Assembly: GCA_030765055.1 (NCBI GenBank)
Contig: CM060947.1
Location: 52,555,611 to 52,619,610, forward strand
DNA length: 64,000 nt
DNA from: Mantis religiosa
Lineage: Eukaryota > Arthropoda > Insecta > Mantodea > Mantidae
Reading direction: 5' to 3'
Positions 23,454-35,820 of this stretch are shown one piece after another; the stretch's first letter is position 1; each line of letters begins with the position of its first letter. The translations under genes were made by a program, and so were the position numbers. Below the pieces are notes generated by a model. That model had not been told where the DNA came from, made no database searches, and was given only the letters and a program-made list of their open reading frames with translations.

Positions 23454-25496
23454 CTCATACACAAGCGCATAAAATTTCAAATAAATCACACGACGATCTA
23501 GTCCACTGTAATCTTTTCAAAGTACAACGAAATATGTAAATGTATATTGTACATTTATCTCGATTAAGATGTAAGGATACCTTTTTAAAAATTGTGTCTA
23601 GAAGAGGCAGGAAAGTAATATGGCAAACGCATCATACCATACATTTGAAAATCTTGGATATTTGTGTACGTTAGACCCAGCAATTAATTTTATGCTACAG
23701 AACTTTGATTAAATCTCCAGATAAATTGTTGAAATTTTTAGAAATTAGAAATTGCTGTACTGAATAGTATCTATTTATGTGTCTGTTATAACCTTAACGG
23801 TCACTGAATATTACATTTGAAACGTAAGAGTACATTTTCTATTTTAACATTGTTTTTATTGAAAAGCCAACATGTGCTTACTTTCTTTACTGTGTAAGTA
23901 TTATGTAGAAAAATTTTGCTTACGTCTCAAAAATTGATTATCTAAGGATATCTCGTGGCAATGCATATTTTGAGATGACATTTTTAGAAGGTATATGTCT
24001 GTGTTTTCCAAAATAGTAAAATGAAAAATAAAAGTCGAATAAATATTTAACGTAGTTCTTAAGCTCGACATCTTGCAAGATGTGACTCTTAAAATATCCT
24101 CCAACCTACCTACCACTTACATGGAAAATATTTTGAACATTTTTTTATTTTTTCAAATATAAATCTAACGATATTGACCAACGTATCGTATGATTAATAT
24201 ATTTTCATGATGAATGAAATCTGTTACTTGAATTTTCCGAAAATAGCCCCAAACTCTTCTTTATTCTAAATGACTCAAGTGGTAAACCGGTACTACATAA
24301 AAATAGAGATCCTGTTAAAGTGTCCATTTTATTCACACAGTTTTTCTTACAGTTAATCATTGACAAGGTATTTATTGTTATTCCTTTGAATTTTCAAAAA
24401 TCTTTGAATTTGTGTTACAAAATGACCAAATTAAAGTCATTATTAGGTTATTTTTTCCCTCATATTATGCAAAGAGAATGGAATGCTATCATGAAGCGAT
24501 TCGTTTTTAAAGGATTTGACTCTCCACTAAGCCCACTTTGTTCTACTATTCCCATTGTATCTACAAGGAATTGTATAATAAGAACATTTAATGCTTGCTT
24601 ATTTCAATTAACATAAAGTTGGTAAAGGAATAATCTTTCGCTAAAAAGTTTTTTGAAGTATAATTACAAAAAATGCATCTATATATTATTCAACCAGCTT
24701 TTTCAGTGCCATTCTGTGTTTAATGTCGCCTTTCAGAGTCTCATTTGTTCCCCTTCAAGAGCAGAAAACGATTCTTTGGCATCTTTCACCACACTGTTGG
24801 AAGTTGGCACCCCTGGTGATACATGATCTATACGCATGCGCTAGTCAGTGGCAGACAGATGGCACTATCAGTCAACGTGATGGCGTGCGTCACACTAATC
24901 TGTATTTACATCGAAACTAATGTGAAATATTGTCGTTATTGATCTGATGGTGAATAATGATCTTGCAGGTCATACCTCGAACCCCGCACCTGCAATTTCG
25001 CTTCATATTTTTATTTACACGCCGCAGTTTGCTACACCGCCTGATGACACGCGTTAATTTGATTTTTAATGCGCTTTCAATGGAAAAAAGAAGAATAACG
25101 AAACAAATGAAACGCTAGGAAACGTCACATTTCATCAGATAATATATAGCGCGTATGACTATTCTGCATACCTCAATATAAGGTGAAAAGGAAATTAATT
25201 TAATGTCAAAACGCAGTATTGAGTTTATAAATGTTGATTGACAGACAAAAATAATTGACCCTATATTATCTGACATGTAACGGTCAAAAGAATTTATTTG
25301 TCCAATACCATATGTTTTCATATTTACTTTATAAACTATGCGTTTAAATATCTGAAGTGTTACGTTCACTTAAACTTCTCTACACATTATCGTTCTTAAT
25401 TTCTCACAATTTTCCTATAAAACGTAAATATACGGTTTTATTTCCCCTAATTTCTTTATTAATAAGCTATTTTCTCTATTGCATGTTTAATGTAAG
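23454..25496. other. AT-rich DNA with old dispersed repeat
   Basis: No gene seen. The part about 23900-24310 matches the AT-rich dispersed repeat (blocks ttctttattctaaatgact, gtggtaaaccgg and gcatttt). The 24720-25040 part is less AT-rich, contains acgcatgcgc near 24832, and is unclassified. Confidence 0.5.
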
Positions 25497-25738
25497 TTGG
25501 GGAAGTATTTATTCCTCCTGAGGTGGTTCTGCCCGGTGGGAACCTCTTTGTATGACCCCTGGATCATTCAACTCCTCATATGGTTAGTCGTCAATAGATG
25601 GAGAATTAGGGATCGAGGGATTTTGGTCGTATGTCGGGGTTTCCTTCGGTGTAGCTCGGCATGGGACTCTCATCTGAAGATTCAGCGATGGGTACGCCCT
25701 GACTGTAGTTCTGTGAAGAAAACACCTCGACTCCTAGA
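25497..25738. other. GC-richer segment of unknown type beside LINE tail
   Basis: The segment has higher GC than its surroundings and abuts the LINE tail. It resembles SINE-type sequence in texture, but I cannot align it with the four SINE types here. Confidence 0.35.
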
Positions 25739-26735
25739 TTTCTTCTTCTTCTTCATCTTCTTCTTCTTCTTCTTCTTCTTCTTCACTCCATGGTTTGGGC
25801 ATATGGTCCGCTCCGGCTTCATAGATCTCTCCAGCGTTTCCTGGGTCGTCCGCTGTCTATTCTTCCTTTTGGATTGTAGTTTAATACTGCATTTGGACAT
25901 CTTCCATCCTCCATTCTTAATATATGTTCATGCCATTGTTGCCTTCGTTCTGATATTTTGTCATGGATTGGTTCGATTTCTAATTCCTTTCTAATATCCT
26001 CATTTCTTATTTTGTCCAATATTGTATAACCTTTAACACTTCTTGAAAAACTCATTTCTGCAGTCTGTATTTTATTTAAATCCTTTTGTGTTGGCACCCA
26101 GATTTCGCTTCCATATAGTAAAGTTGGAATAGCCATTACCTTATACATTTCCATTTTTGTATCCTTTCTCACTCTGTTTTTAAAATTCCTTTGGATCGTC
26201 TCACATATTTCTTGGAATTTGTTTACTTTTTCTTCTAGATCAGCATTGTTTCTAAAACGTATGTTACATCCTATATATTTAAACCTCGATATTTATTCTA
26301 AAATCTTATTTCCTAAATCAATTTGTGATCTTACAGTATTAATTTTGTTTTTTCTTCTCATATATTAATATTATACTTTTGTACTATATTATTTAGAATA
26401 TACTTTGATATTTTTGCAGTTGATTTTCATTCCGATGTATTAATAGTTGGTCTTCCGCAAACAGCAGGGCATTAATATAAATATTTTCTTTTATTTTGAT
26501 TACTGGGTCTGCTAAAATCTTCCATTCATTTAGAATATCGTCCATATATATACTAAAACGAGTGGGTGATAAGCTACGCCCTTGTCTTAGTTCAGCATGG
26601 GTAGAAATTTGTTCTGTTAACCTATCCCCAGTATCAATTCTTATAGTTTTATTTGTGTATATATTCCTTTTATTACATTAATAATATGTGGTGGGTAAAC
26701 CTTACTTTATAATATTTGCCACAATTTTCATCTCC
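25739..26735 (-). mobile_element. 5'-truncated LINE (DDQ family), copy 3
   Basis: Minus-strand relative of the copies at 7146 and 12643. The tail is a GAA-type repeat at 25739-25785 (TTC on the given strand). The C-terminal block runs 26172-25819: MAIPTLLYGSEIW, AEMSFSRSVKGYTILDKIRN, ILRMEDGRCPNA, then GRPRKRW. Upstream, near 26590-26420, a decayed palm reads LRQGRSLSPT, YMDDILNEW and LLFAEDQ, the position corresponding to ADDQ. The G-C-P to G-R-S change and D to E in the active box, with stops and frameshifts, show it is dead. The right boundary is approximate and no target duplication was found. Confidence 0.85.
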
Positions 26736-28538
26736 CGAATGTGGGCTATAGATAAAAATGAACACTAAATTCGTGAAAAAGAAAGAAAATGAAATAAGCA
26801 CCGTCTGTGACTACTCAGAAAAAAGATGACTTTTCATCAAAATCCGGGCCCTACTTATCACTATTTGCTTCTGGTCAAAACACAACTTTTCTGCATGAGT
26901 TTTGTTTTATTCTTTAAAAAAAATACGTCTTCTTCTCGCAGTATGCATTGATTTTATTTCCTCATCATTTATATAAACAGTATTAATCCTCTTAGTCCAT
27001 AATGCTTCTATTAATATTTCAAGGAACTGTTATTTTATTAACATTTATCTGCTTTAGCGTGAAGCAAATAAAAGGTTAAACCATGTCAGTGTAACACATT
27101 AAAATCACTCTGTTTTCTAAACCTAATTCAGGCTAAATATTATATATGTAGCAACAGATTTGTTGAATTCTTAAAGATATGGCCTATAAGCCGAAAGTTA
27201 TTGGTGTTGAAATCCCAGGAAGTTCCTTCTAATTCAGGCTTGTTCCCATATTTTCGTAATTGACAAAGGCTGGAGGAGTATTCTTAAGATAGGCAAGCAG
27301 TTTCTTGGAGTTTCATCGAACTCCTTCACGTCAACTTGAAAGTTGTTTCCTAAAATCTGTTTCCTAAACAACTTGAAGTATCTTGTTTCCAATATCAGTA
27401 TGCTTTCCTAGTATTCCCTGATTACAGGTTCTTTCCAGGAATGCTTAGTCAAACAGGATGTGCAAGGCAGCTTCCTCATTCTTTTTGTTCATTCTACAGG
27501 TGGGTCCTACTTTAGATACATGTTCAGAAATTAATGTAATTACTTTATTTATTCCTCTTTTTCGAGTTTCAGGATAGATGGAAAGAGCGTTGTAGAGTGT
27601 CCTTCCCTGATCCATTCATTTGGCAGTATCTGTAATTATTCCAACCATGGATTCACGGTCTAAATGGTAGCCTTTTAGCTAAAAAGCTTTCAATTTCTAA
27701 GATGCCCTGATGTTTCGGGAGTCACCATATTTCGAGATTGTTGCGACATGAGATGACACTCAGAGAATTTAAGTATTTTCTTACCAGTTTCTTGAAGTAC
27801 ACTAAATGTAATATATCTTAAGTCATACACAAAAATAACAATAACTTCACTTGTCTTGTAAGAAATGATGATACTTTTCTTATAAATTGTCCGGGATTTT
27901 AAAAGATTTTAATATGGTTTGGAAAAATATATTTATTTTAAAAAACAAACGTCACGTACTGAATTTTGAAATGCCGGCAGTCGATTCTGTTTTTAAATTT
28001 GTTTTATTTTCAGATTTTGGCAGTCCTAACAAGAACATATTAACATTTAGCGTTCGTAACGATGGCGAAAGCTCTGTTGTTTCCGGCTGAGGATATGTAA
28101 AAGTTTTAAATGAAATCGCGATCCCGGAGAATTTATAACAAAATTATCATCGTTTTTTATAAGATAAATGAAGTTTTAATTTACGAATTGTTATATTTCT
28201 GTATATTCGTTTGCTTCACTGTTAATAGCTTCATATTTTACGTATATCTTAAGTCATCCTTAATATATTAGTAAGTCAGTGCCTAACTGAGCCACTAATA
28301 TCACCATTACATATCTCGTTGTAAGTGTATTAAAACAGAGATACAGGAAATTGAAGTGATGATGAATATTGAAGAAAAACCTGGTCGTTAGATCTGTCTT
28401 CCAAATTACATTCGTTTTAACTAGAGACAGAAGAAGGTGATTAATCAACTTAAAAATTATGATAAAGTATTATAAATTCAAGCAAAGAGCAAGAGTATCT
28501 TCAAATTTTAATGGCTTTGGCCACTATTCATAGATACC
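26736..28538. other. AT-rich DNA containing a decayed LINE end
   Basis: Apart from the LINE relic at about 27230-27690 (listed separately) nothing is recognised. A 67-codon frame at 27887-28090 has no known motif. Confidence 0.5.
27230..27690 (-). pseudogene. Probable LINE C-terminus after RNase H, decayed
   Basis: The minus strand reads, with stops, a stretch like GRTLYNALSIYPETRKRG, LISEHVSKVGPTC, NKKNEEAALHILF, and finally FRKQL and KKLLAYLKNT. The pattern (a T/S-G/E-H block, then Cys, then paired acidic residues and A-x-H-I-L, then a K-x-L-L-x-F/Y-I/L end) is typical of the region after RNase H in I/R1/Jockey-type LINEs and related elements. Several stops interrupt it. The call is inferred from pattern only. 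Confidence 0.5.
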
Positions 28539-28826
28539 ACATTTTTAGTTGTTCCATTCATACCCCGCCCTTAACTGCCATGGTCATATCGGCGGCCGTT
28601 CTCCTTTGGAACATATCGAAGGTGTTAATTCGTATTCGTTCGCATTTTATAGTCGTTACATCACGCACACATTCGCACTCTCATTCCTACTTCCAAATGC
28701 TGGGGAAGTTGAGGAATTATTTTGTTCGGGGGAAAACTCCCCAACCCCACCGCGGGGAATCAAACCAGGGACCACCCCTAGCACGGCAGGCAGGTGCTCT
28801 ATCGACTGAGCTACGAGGCCAGCCAG
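28539..28826 (-). repeat. SINE type 2, minus copy
   Basis: The complement gives the head cgtagctcagtcgatagagc and a B box ggtttgattccccg. The body has ttccaaaggagaacggccgc close to the 3' end, colinear with 20927-21211. The three overlapping open frames here are shadows of this repeat. Confidence 0.88.
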
Positions 28827-28963
28827 ATATGATTTCGATCTAGGGATTTGGTCCGCATCAAAGGAGGTTTGCCTTTTCAACATTAATAGACGATAAAGCG
28901 CCCAGGATCAAGATAAGCCATGGACCAGCAAGAAACCTGTTACTCTACGAAAAAAGGTTCTTC

Positions 28964-28975
28964 TGCGCATGCGCG
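28964..28975. promoter_or_regulatory. Perfect NRF-1/Ewg-type palindrome
   Basis: TGCGCATGCGCG is a full match to the YGCGCATGCGCR site bound by NRF-1 (Erect wing in insects). It stands about 135 bases upstream of a 33-codon open frame starting at 29111 (begins MELMLKCTVNWSEKEKL). No gene is recognised there, so a promoter role is only a possibility. Confidence 0.35.
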
Positions 28976-29345
28976 AATCCCATAGAGTGGTAAACAAACC
29001 AAAGTTACCTACAAGTTTATAAATCTCTATGGCAGTTTCACAGCTGTTTCTTACTCATCTTGATGGTCGCTGTTTTATGTTCAAGAGCACAAGTTTGGTG
29101 TTCTGTGAACATGGAGTTAATGTTGAAGTGTACAGTCAATTGGTCTGAGAAAGAGAAGTTGGTCCGTACCAAGGCTATGAATAGGGCCCTTACAGTTTCT
29201 TAAATTTGATAAATTATTAAAACTGAGAGTAAAGAAGATTTCTGAGGCAGTACATAGGAAATTTAAGAAGTATGCTTTATTCCTATCGCACTTTCAGACA
29301 TATTCACGGTGTTCATTTTTATCTGTGTTTTTACCGCGCAAAATT

Positions 29346-29388
29346 TGACGTCATCAATAGCATCGCTGATAGAGCGAGTTTATATAAG
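29346..29388 (+). promoter_or_regulatory. CRE-like site plus TATA-like box
   Basis: TGACGTCA (29346-29353) is a perfect CRE palindrome and TATATAAG (29381-29388) lies 27 bases on. The region downstream to about 29520 is GC-richer than its surroundings. No transcript unit or protein is recognisable, so this may be a decayed LTR promoter or chance. Confidence 0.3.
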
Positions 29389-32300
29389 ATTCCGGGCTTG
29401 CGATCGTATTTGATGTAGTGGCAGCAGCTTTGAGGCCTCCCTCTACGGGCAGGTAAATGTACTATTTGAGAGGTGGATCTGTCCGCGTAATATGAAGGTG
29501 GGTAATTTCGCCTAGTACGTGGATATGATAAGTTTTTTAATAAACTATATATTGCAATGCAGTGCACTGCAAAGCTAATTATGCAGTCGTAAATGTATAT
29601 CATTAAGAATATATGAAATGATAAGTCTATGAATACGTGTTTTACAGTAAGCATCAGTTTTTCTGTTATAGTAGACATATATGCATATTGTAAACCTGTC
29701 TCATAAAATACATATATTTAAATTTGATCACAATTCTTTTCTATCACTGCAGTTTCCTCACAGTGTAACTTCAGTACAAACCAAAAAATTTGTTGTTCTA
29801 GAAATGAAAAATACATTAGTGTTACAATATGTACAAAGCTTTTATCCAAGTCTAAACAAGAAAATATCTCTAGTACATAGTCTTATGTGTCCATTTTCTA
29901 ATATTTCCTCCTCTCTTCCCCCTAAACACTGTCTGTATTGCGAGAAGGAATGCTCGAGGCCTTTCTGTCATAACATTAGGCATTGCTTCTAAATTGGCAC
30001 CAGTCACTTTATAGCATCCAATGTCTCTCTTTTTGCAAGTAACTGATAAACTGATCCTGTGTCTTGGAAATGTTTGATACACTTATTGGTTTTAGAAGAC
30101 ATAAGGATACCAACATTAATAGATATTTTAATTAGGCGTGAGATTTACAAAATGTTTATATCCTATACTGATAAAACACAAGATGTTTATGTTGAAAAGA
30201 AGAGTATGTCAATTTGACGGTACTGGACACTTTTGACAACATTACGCTCCGAGGGATTTGTCTGAATGCTGGATATTGTTGCATAAATCCCCTATGAAGC
30301 GGTTTAAATTATATTTTACACCAATTTTAATACCTGTACGAAAGTAGCATTCAACCATAAAGACGTAGTGTTCATATCCACGGGAGGCTGGTTGTATTAG
30401 TTACTAGCCCAACCACACTCACAGCGCTGTATTCTGCTTACTTTTCCGCAAAAATTACAGCTTCTTCTCCGTAGTGGGCACTATGATTCCAAGATAGACT
30501 CAGCAGTCAACTATGATGTCATAGTTGCTCAATCAGAGGGCAGGAAATAACGAATAAAAATGACCACCGTGTATTTTAATGCAAATAATTAAAGCGATTC
30601 TGTAATGTATTGCAGCTTCAGCAGTGCATAGATTTCGTCGTGGAAATTTCATAATAGCCTTTGTGTAACAAGTACGATATTTTTCTGACTCTACCATTTT
30701 AATTTATACTGTTCATTGACACAATTCAAGTAATTTTGGTTTTCTATAGTGTTTTTCTTTATTTCGTACCAACTTTGGGTTAGGCAATTTCATATTCGTT
30801 TGAATGCAAGTCCCATTCGTATGCATTAGCAAGACGATGAGACTAGGTGAGTGGTGAAAAGGGAGGAGTACAGAAACAAAGACCTGAATGTGTGAAAGTT
30901 AAGGTTTATGAGGATGAGTACGTCTCATACAGTTTTGACGTCATAAACCTGATACTGAAACTTTAAGCTATAAACAAAGTACAGAAGGAAAAGGGAAATT
31001 AAGACAAATATTAAGTGCAGCATCAGAATAGGTAAGGAGCTTTGCGTAGCTGAGTCAGTACTTTGTTATCAACATAAGCCACTGTAAATTATATGGACAA
31101 CATTCCATGCACTCAACTGTATATAAGGAATCATAAAGCTGTATTTACTTTAAAATATACCCTTTTAATAAAGCTACATCATTACCTTCAGTTAAAACAC
31201 TAAAGGAAACCCTCTTCTAACACAAATTCAAAATCTTAATATAGCTGAACCATAAGATAAATATTAATATCCAAATATATATCTTATGTTTTTTCAGCTT
31301 CTCAGTAACGAAATATTTAATGGAATGCTATGTTTCCGCTACGTAGTATAAGTAAATAGTAGAGAAATTAATAGCTTACAGTCATAGTAATGAGTAGTGA
31401 AAATCCTGTGATTGAGCACATAGGATGCACATGTATCATCGGTTGGAAATCTGGATATAAAGGTCTCTCTCTAGTGGAGATGCCATTAACGCATAATGAA
31501 TACAAATATTTTTGCCGGTCTTGTTGTGACCCAGATATTGGTTTACATGTAAATGACATCCCGGTTGTGTTCCCTTATCCTGGTGAAGACGGGAAACGGC
31601 TCTGTGTGATTCCCTTTTCAGGTTGCCGGTCACGTCCGGGGTGGATCCTTCCTCGCCTATCTTCATCCCATCGAATGAACAAAAGATTCTGAATACGACC
31701 CCGAAAAATATATATACAAAAATATTGAATGCGGTTAAACATACGGTACACAAAATGTGGGGCGCGACCCATGCCACAGTTCGAAATGAATCTTTAATAC
31801 TTCTGGGATCAAGTGTATGGTTCGATCCCCGTTATAGGCACACGACTTGGTCTTTTTCGCGTTTTCTATGATGAATAGAGAATACTGTGGTGGATTTAAA
31901 GAGTTAAGAGTAGGCAAGCGGAGGAGACACAGTAATTGGAACACAGCACTGCATGCAGGCTACAATGGGCTCTTTTTGTTGTACGTGGGAGAAAAAAAAA
32001 GAGTTAGAGAATAGCTAGACATGATGTGAGCCAGCTAGGATGGGGTCCCTAACGACTCCAGAATGACACCAATCCTGGTGCCGGCCAATTGTGCCTAATC
32101 CACTCACTACCCGGTTGCAGTAAAGACAATTCTCAAAATGGGGACTCCAAATGTCCTCCCAAATGTCAATGAAAATTATTCCAACTTCCTGCATGAGTGA
32201 GTGAGAGAAAAGCAAATCTCGAGTTGGCCGATAAAAAATGAATAAGGTTAATGAATAAATTGTTTGCAGCGAGTTGCTAAGTGTTTGAGACTGTAGAACT

Positions 32301-33364
32301 AAACTTTTAGTGAATCATAGAACTAGGAGCTAAACCTCTAAAGTATCGATAATTTTCCATATTAAGATAACTGTTTCCATAATGACAAGTTGCCGCGAGT
32401 CGTGGAAACACTAAGCGGAGACCGCAACAATATATTTACCCGAACGCATTCATTCTTGCTACGGTCTGCCGATAATAATCACAGTTAAGCACTTCTGTGC
32501 GATTGTGACGTACGACAGACATGAAGTTTAGAAGCACACGCTCTTTTATCAGCGTAAGTATTATACTGTATCCGCTGTAAGAAACACACTTTTGGCATTA
32601 CTCCGCACCCACGTGCACAAGCGTGACAGACGACAGGGGCGCTTTCGCCTATGTGTTACGCCATATTACATTCAAACAAGTTGTATGCCCAAGAGTAGCT
32701 TACCTGTAGGTTTTTTTTCGTAATTGCTCCCAGGAAAGTGTGCTTCTTAGGACGGCAGGAGTATAGTTACTTTGTGACTCCCACTCACCGAAGTTCCTGC
32801 ACCATTTTTGCGAAGTCTTAAACGTTGTTCGTATCTGAAACACGATCTTTACCCTGTAACTTATTAAATTCAAAGAACTCATTTTATTTATTCACATAAC
32901 TACTTTGAATTTACAGCTCTGGAATTAGTGATTTCTGAGCTCTCAGTACGGAAATTTGACTTCATTGATTTTGTATTAGTTGTGTTCTTAGAAATGTCTA
33001 GTTCCCTTAGATACTCTGACCTAACTGCTTTGCTTCATCAAGAATTTTGCCAATGACGTTTTATTCACTGAATGGCTTTTGTATTACATATTCACTTTAA
33101 CATAACGAAATTATTTTCTCCAGCTATTTATCTCCCTTTCAGTTTTTTTTTTTATAAAAATGCCAATCTTAAAATTCAATAGCACCGGTATAACAGCTGA
33201 AAGGCAATTATGTACAGGAAATTCGGAGTACGATGGAAACATTGGTTTCCAATCCGGACAAATCATGAAAAAATCTACGGTCAGAGTGGCTGTTCCGACA
33301 GAAATCTAGTTCGGGACAACCTGTGTGCAACCATCTCCCTTTGTAGTACTGAGTAAATTACATC
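29389..33364. other. Mostly unclassified DNA
   Basis: No gene recognised. Overlapping frames at 31390-31870 on both strands lie in a GC-richer patch and are shadows of one unknown repeat-like segment; near 31817 it has a B-box-like ggttcgatccccg. A second perfect CRE palindrome lies at 30936-30943. Confidence 0.5.
32255..32545. repeat. Dispersed repeat, copy 2 (diverged)
   Basis: Shares ordered blocks with 725-1040, notably gagttgctaagtgtttgag and ctgccgataat followed by an acttctgt block. Confidence 0.35.
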
Positions 33365-33369
33365 GAGAA

Positions 33370-33605
33370 ATGCTTTCATGGCCGATGGCACCGTTGCAGA
33401 GTGGAAGCCACTCAAGACGGTCCGGCTTCGATCCCGGGGGATCGCAAGTAGAACTTGTGTTAAACGAAGCAGCGTCTGGCCTGGTTTCTACAGTCTCCCC
33501 TTCCCGCCATTCATTCCAACAGCTGTCCCACTTTCCTTTCATCCACTGCACTGCCATTTCATATCATACCAGGTACACGCTGATTGTCCCAGTTATTTTC
33601 TAGGA
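33370..33605 (+). repeat. Possible tRNA-headed SINE, single copy here
   Basis: accgttgcagagtggaagcc could be an A-box region and cggcttcgatcccgggg a B box 35 bases on. The segment to about 33605 is GC-richer than its flanks. With no second copy in the window this is tentative. Confidence 0.3.
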
Positions 33606-34134
33606 TGTAGAAGTCCTGCATTCTTTGACAGACGTATGATCAGAGGAATCATTTCCTGAGGAGTATAAAAGTTTCATACAATAGGGTAACACGGAAATAA
33701 AAATGTATAAATAAGATAAAATTATAAATTATAAATTTAACAAAATATCTGAAGTAGTGCAAGAACATAAAAGTAACTTTAGGAGACGGTGACCCTGTAT
33801 TCTCACGATAACACAAAGCAAAGAATATTATTTTAACACTTATATGACAAAGAGTGTGACAGTATAAGCATAAATAAGCTATATCAAATATTGGAAAGAG
33901 GTTTTCCAAAGCATCTTATTACATCTATAAAAAGACTACATGTAGGGTTAAATTTTAGAGTTGATTGGAGGGTCAAAACCAGCAAAAATTGAGTTTTAAT
34001 AAATTAAGGAGTGAGATACGTATGTCCTGCATCAGCTGTATATATATTGACCACGTCGTAATAAAATGGCAAAGGGAAATTAGTTCCTTGTATCTAAATG
34101 AATTTTTTATTATTTAAGCAATTTCAAAGAAAAT

Positions 34135-34500
34135 GGAATTTAAAAGATTATATAAAAGTGTAATTATATATAAAAAATCCAAACAAACATTATTGCACAA
34201 AACAAGGAAGTTTACTCCACTAAAATGTTTTATCAATACCTTCTATCCCTTATGGATGTGATTGTTGGACGCCAATAATCAAAGAAGCCAGATAGCAGCT
34301 GCAGAGAGAACGGTGGTGAGCTGTAAAATAATATATAAAAGTAAAAACGAAAACATCATAGAATAATTAAATATGTATAATTTAATTGAACTAATAAAAG
34401 AGCATGAAATAAACTACTGTACAAAGGGTGGAAGACAAGCTGATTCCGAAACAGCTACTAAAGTAAAGATAAACCTCTAAAAGAACTGAATATAAAGAAA
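34135..34500 (+). pseudogene. Decayed LINE C-terminus (DDQ-family-like)
   Basis: Across frames the plus strand reads IPSIPYGCDCWTPI, then a QIAAAERTV block, then IIYKSKNENIIE and LNMYNLIELIKEH. These correspond in order to the YGCETW, AAEM, RNEDIRxEL and helical HxQxM blocks of the LINE copies at 13427-13771 and 25819-26172. Stops and at least two frame changes interrupt it. It is much more decayed than those copies. Confidence 0.45.
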
Positions 34501-35299
34501 GACCAATTCACAATAGATGTAAACCATGAAGATGAAAAAGATGAAGCCTGTCAAGACGTCATTCCTTTGAATCAATTGTTTTGGAGCGAATATCGGCTAT
34601 AAGAGGCATGAAGTAACGCAATACAGCAGTGGCGGAGAAGTTGCCTACCAGGCAGGCGTTTAGTAAAAACATATACCATGGCAGGAGTACTAGCTGGTTT
34701 GAAACACTGAGGCGATGACAGGGAACAATGGCGGCAGGATTGCGACACCTCTTCGACGAAAAAAGACCCAGTTTAAGGCTTGAACGATTTCTTTTCTTGT
34801 TAACACCAGTCACACGTGTATCATACGCAAGAACAAAGTGAATTGAACTCCAAGTTAAACGGCTTGACTAACGTAAACCCCAAGCTTTCACATGAACGTG
34901 CAGGATATCAGGATTTTTCCTTTCTCTGATTTCCTATCATCACGTACGGTTAGACGTGGTGGATAGTGATGTGCAGCGTATGAGATGCATGTGCTTTGTC
35001 GTGAAAATGTAACTTTTTTTCCTACATTGGAATTCCTCAAACTTGGTGTGTCTTACATTAAGATTTTTAAAACATCATTCCACCCCAAACTATATTTTAC
35101 ATTAGGTAAAATTTTACTTTTCAACAAATAATTATCTACTTTTATTAAATTGTCCTATATTTATCCTTTTTAACTGCTAAACCGTCGAAGATACACAGAA
35201 TTTTCCTGCACAAAACATATGCCCCCTAAAGCACACAATGTATCGTCAACCATTTAGTTGATGGATTTAACCATTTCCATCTTATTCCTTGTTATTATT

Positions 35300-35820
35300 T
35301 TTAATATTTTAAATTATATCCAACATTTTTCTCATATGAAAGTCTTTAGTTGTTTTTTCTATGCCACCTAAATAGCAGATAGAAAATATATTTGCATTCC
35401 AACAAATAATTCTATACAAACATTTCACTGAAACTACAAGTTTTGAAGTCCTCTGAAATAAAAGCCACATTTTTAGAACAATGTCTTCTGTATGTGTCCA
35501 TGTGAAACAACATAAATTGAAATAAAAGGTCAGATAAATGTAGAACTTGGTTTCTTTAAACTCAGCATCTTCCAAGGATGTTACACGAAGGATTTTAAGA
35601 AATTCTTCCCCTAACTAGTCTTTGAAATTTGTTATTTTCTTAATATAATCTTTAATAGTTTTATTAAAATATCATATGTTCAACAAGTGAAAGACATATC
35701 TTTATTTTCTGAGAAACGCCCTCTGAAGTCTGTATTCTGTATAAGTTTTGCATAACCGGTAAACCATAACGGATTGACAAAATCTTTAATTACATTTCAT
35801 AAAAGCACACAATTTATGTA
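35300..35820. repeat. AT-rich dispersed repeat, reference copy
   Basis: Ordered blocks recur near 16880-17060, 23900-24310, 45690-46010 and 60080-60510. They are: an atttgcattccaaca block, a catcttccaaggatg block, a cataaccggtaaaccat block preceded by a cctctgaagt block, and aaagcacacaattt at the end. Divergence is high, so this is an old family. No coding capacity is recognised. Confidence 0.55.

Noticed and set aside
25497..25994. 165-codon plus-strand frame with a poly-Phe core
   Set aside because: It runs antisense through the LINE tail (TTC repeat) and LINE C-terminus. The true similarity is on the minus strand.
31390..31871. Overlapping frames on both strands near 31.4-31.9 kb as a gene
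   Set aside because: At least four mutually overlapping frames on both strands indicate compositional openness; none has a known motif.
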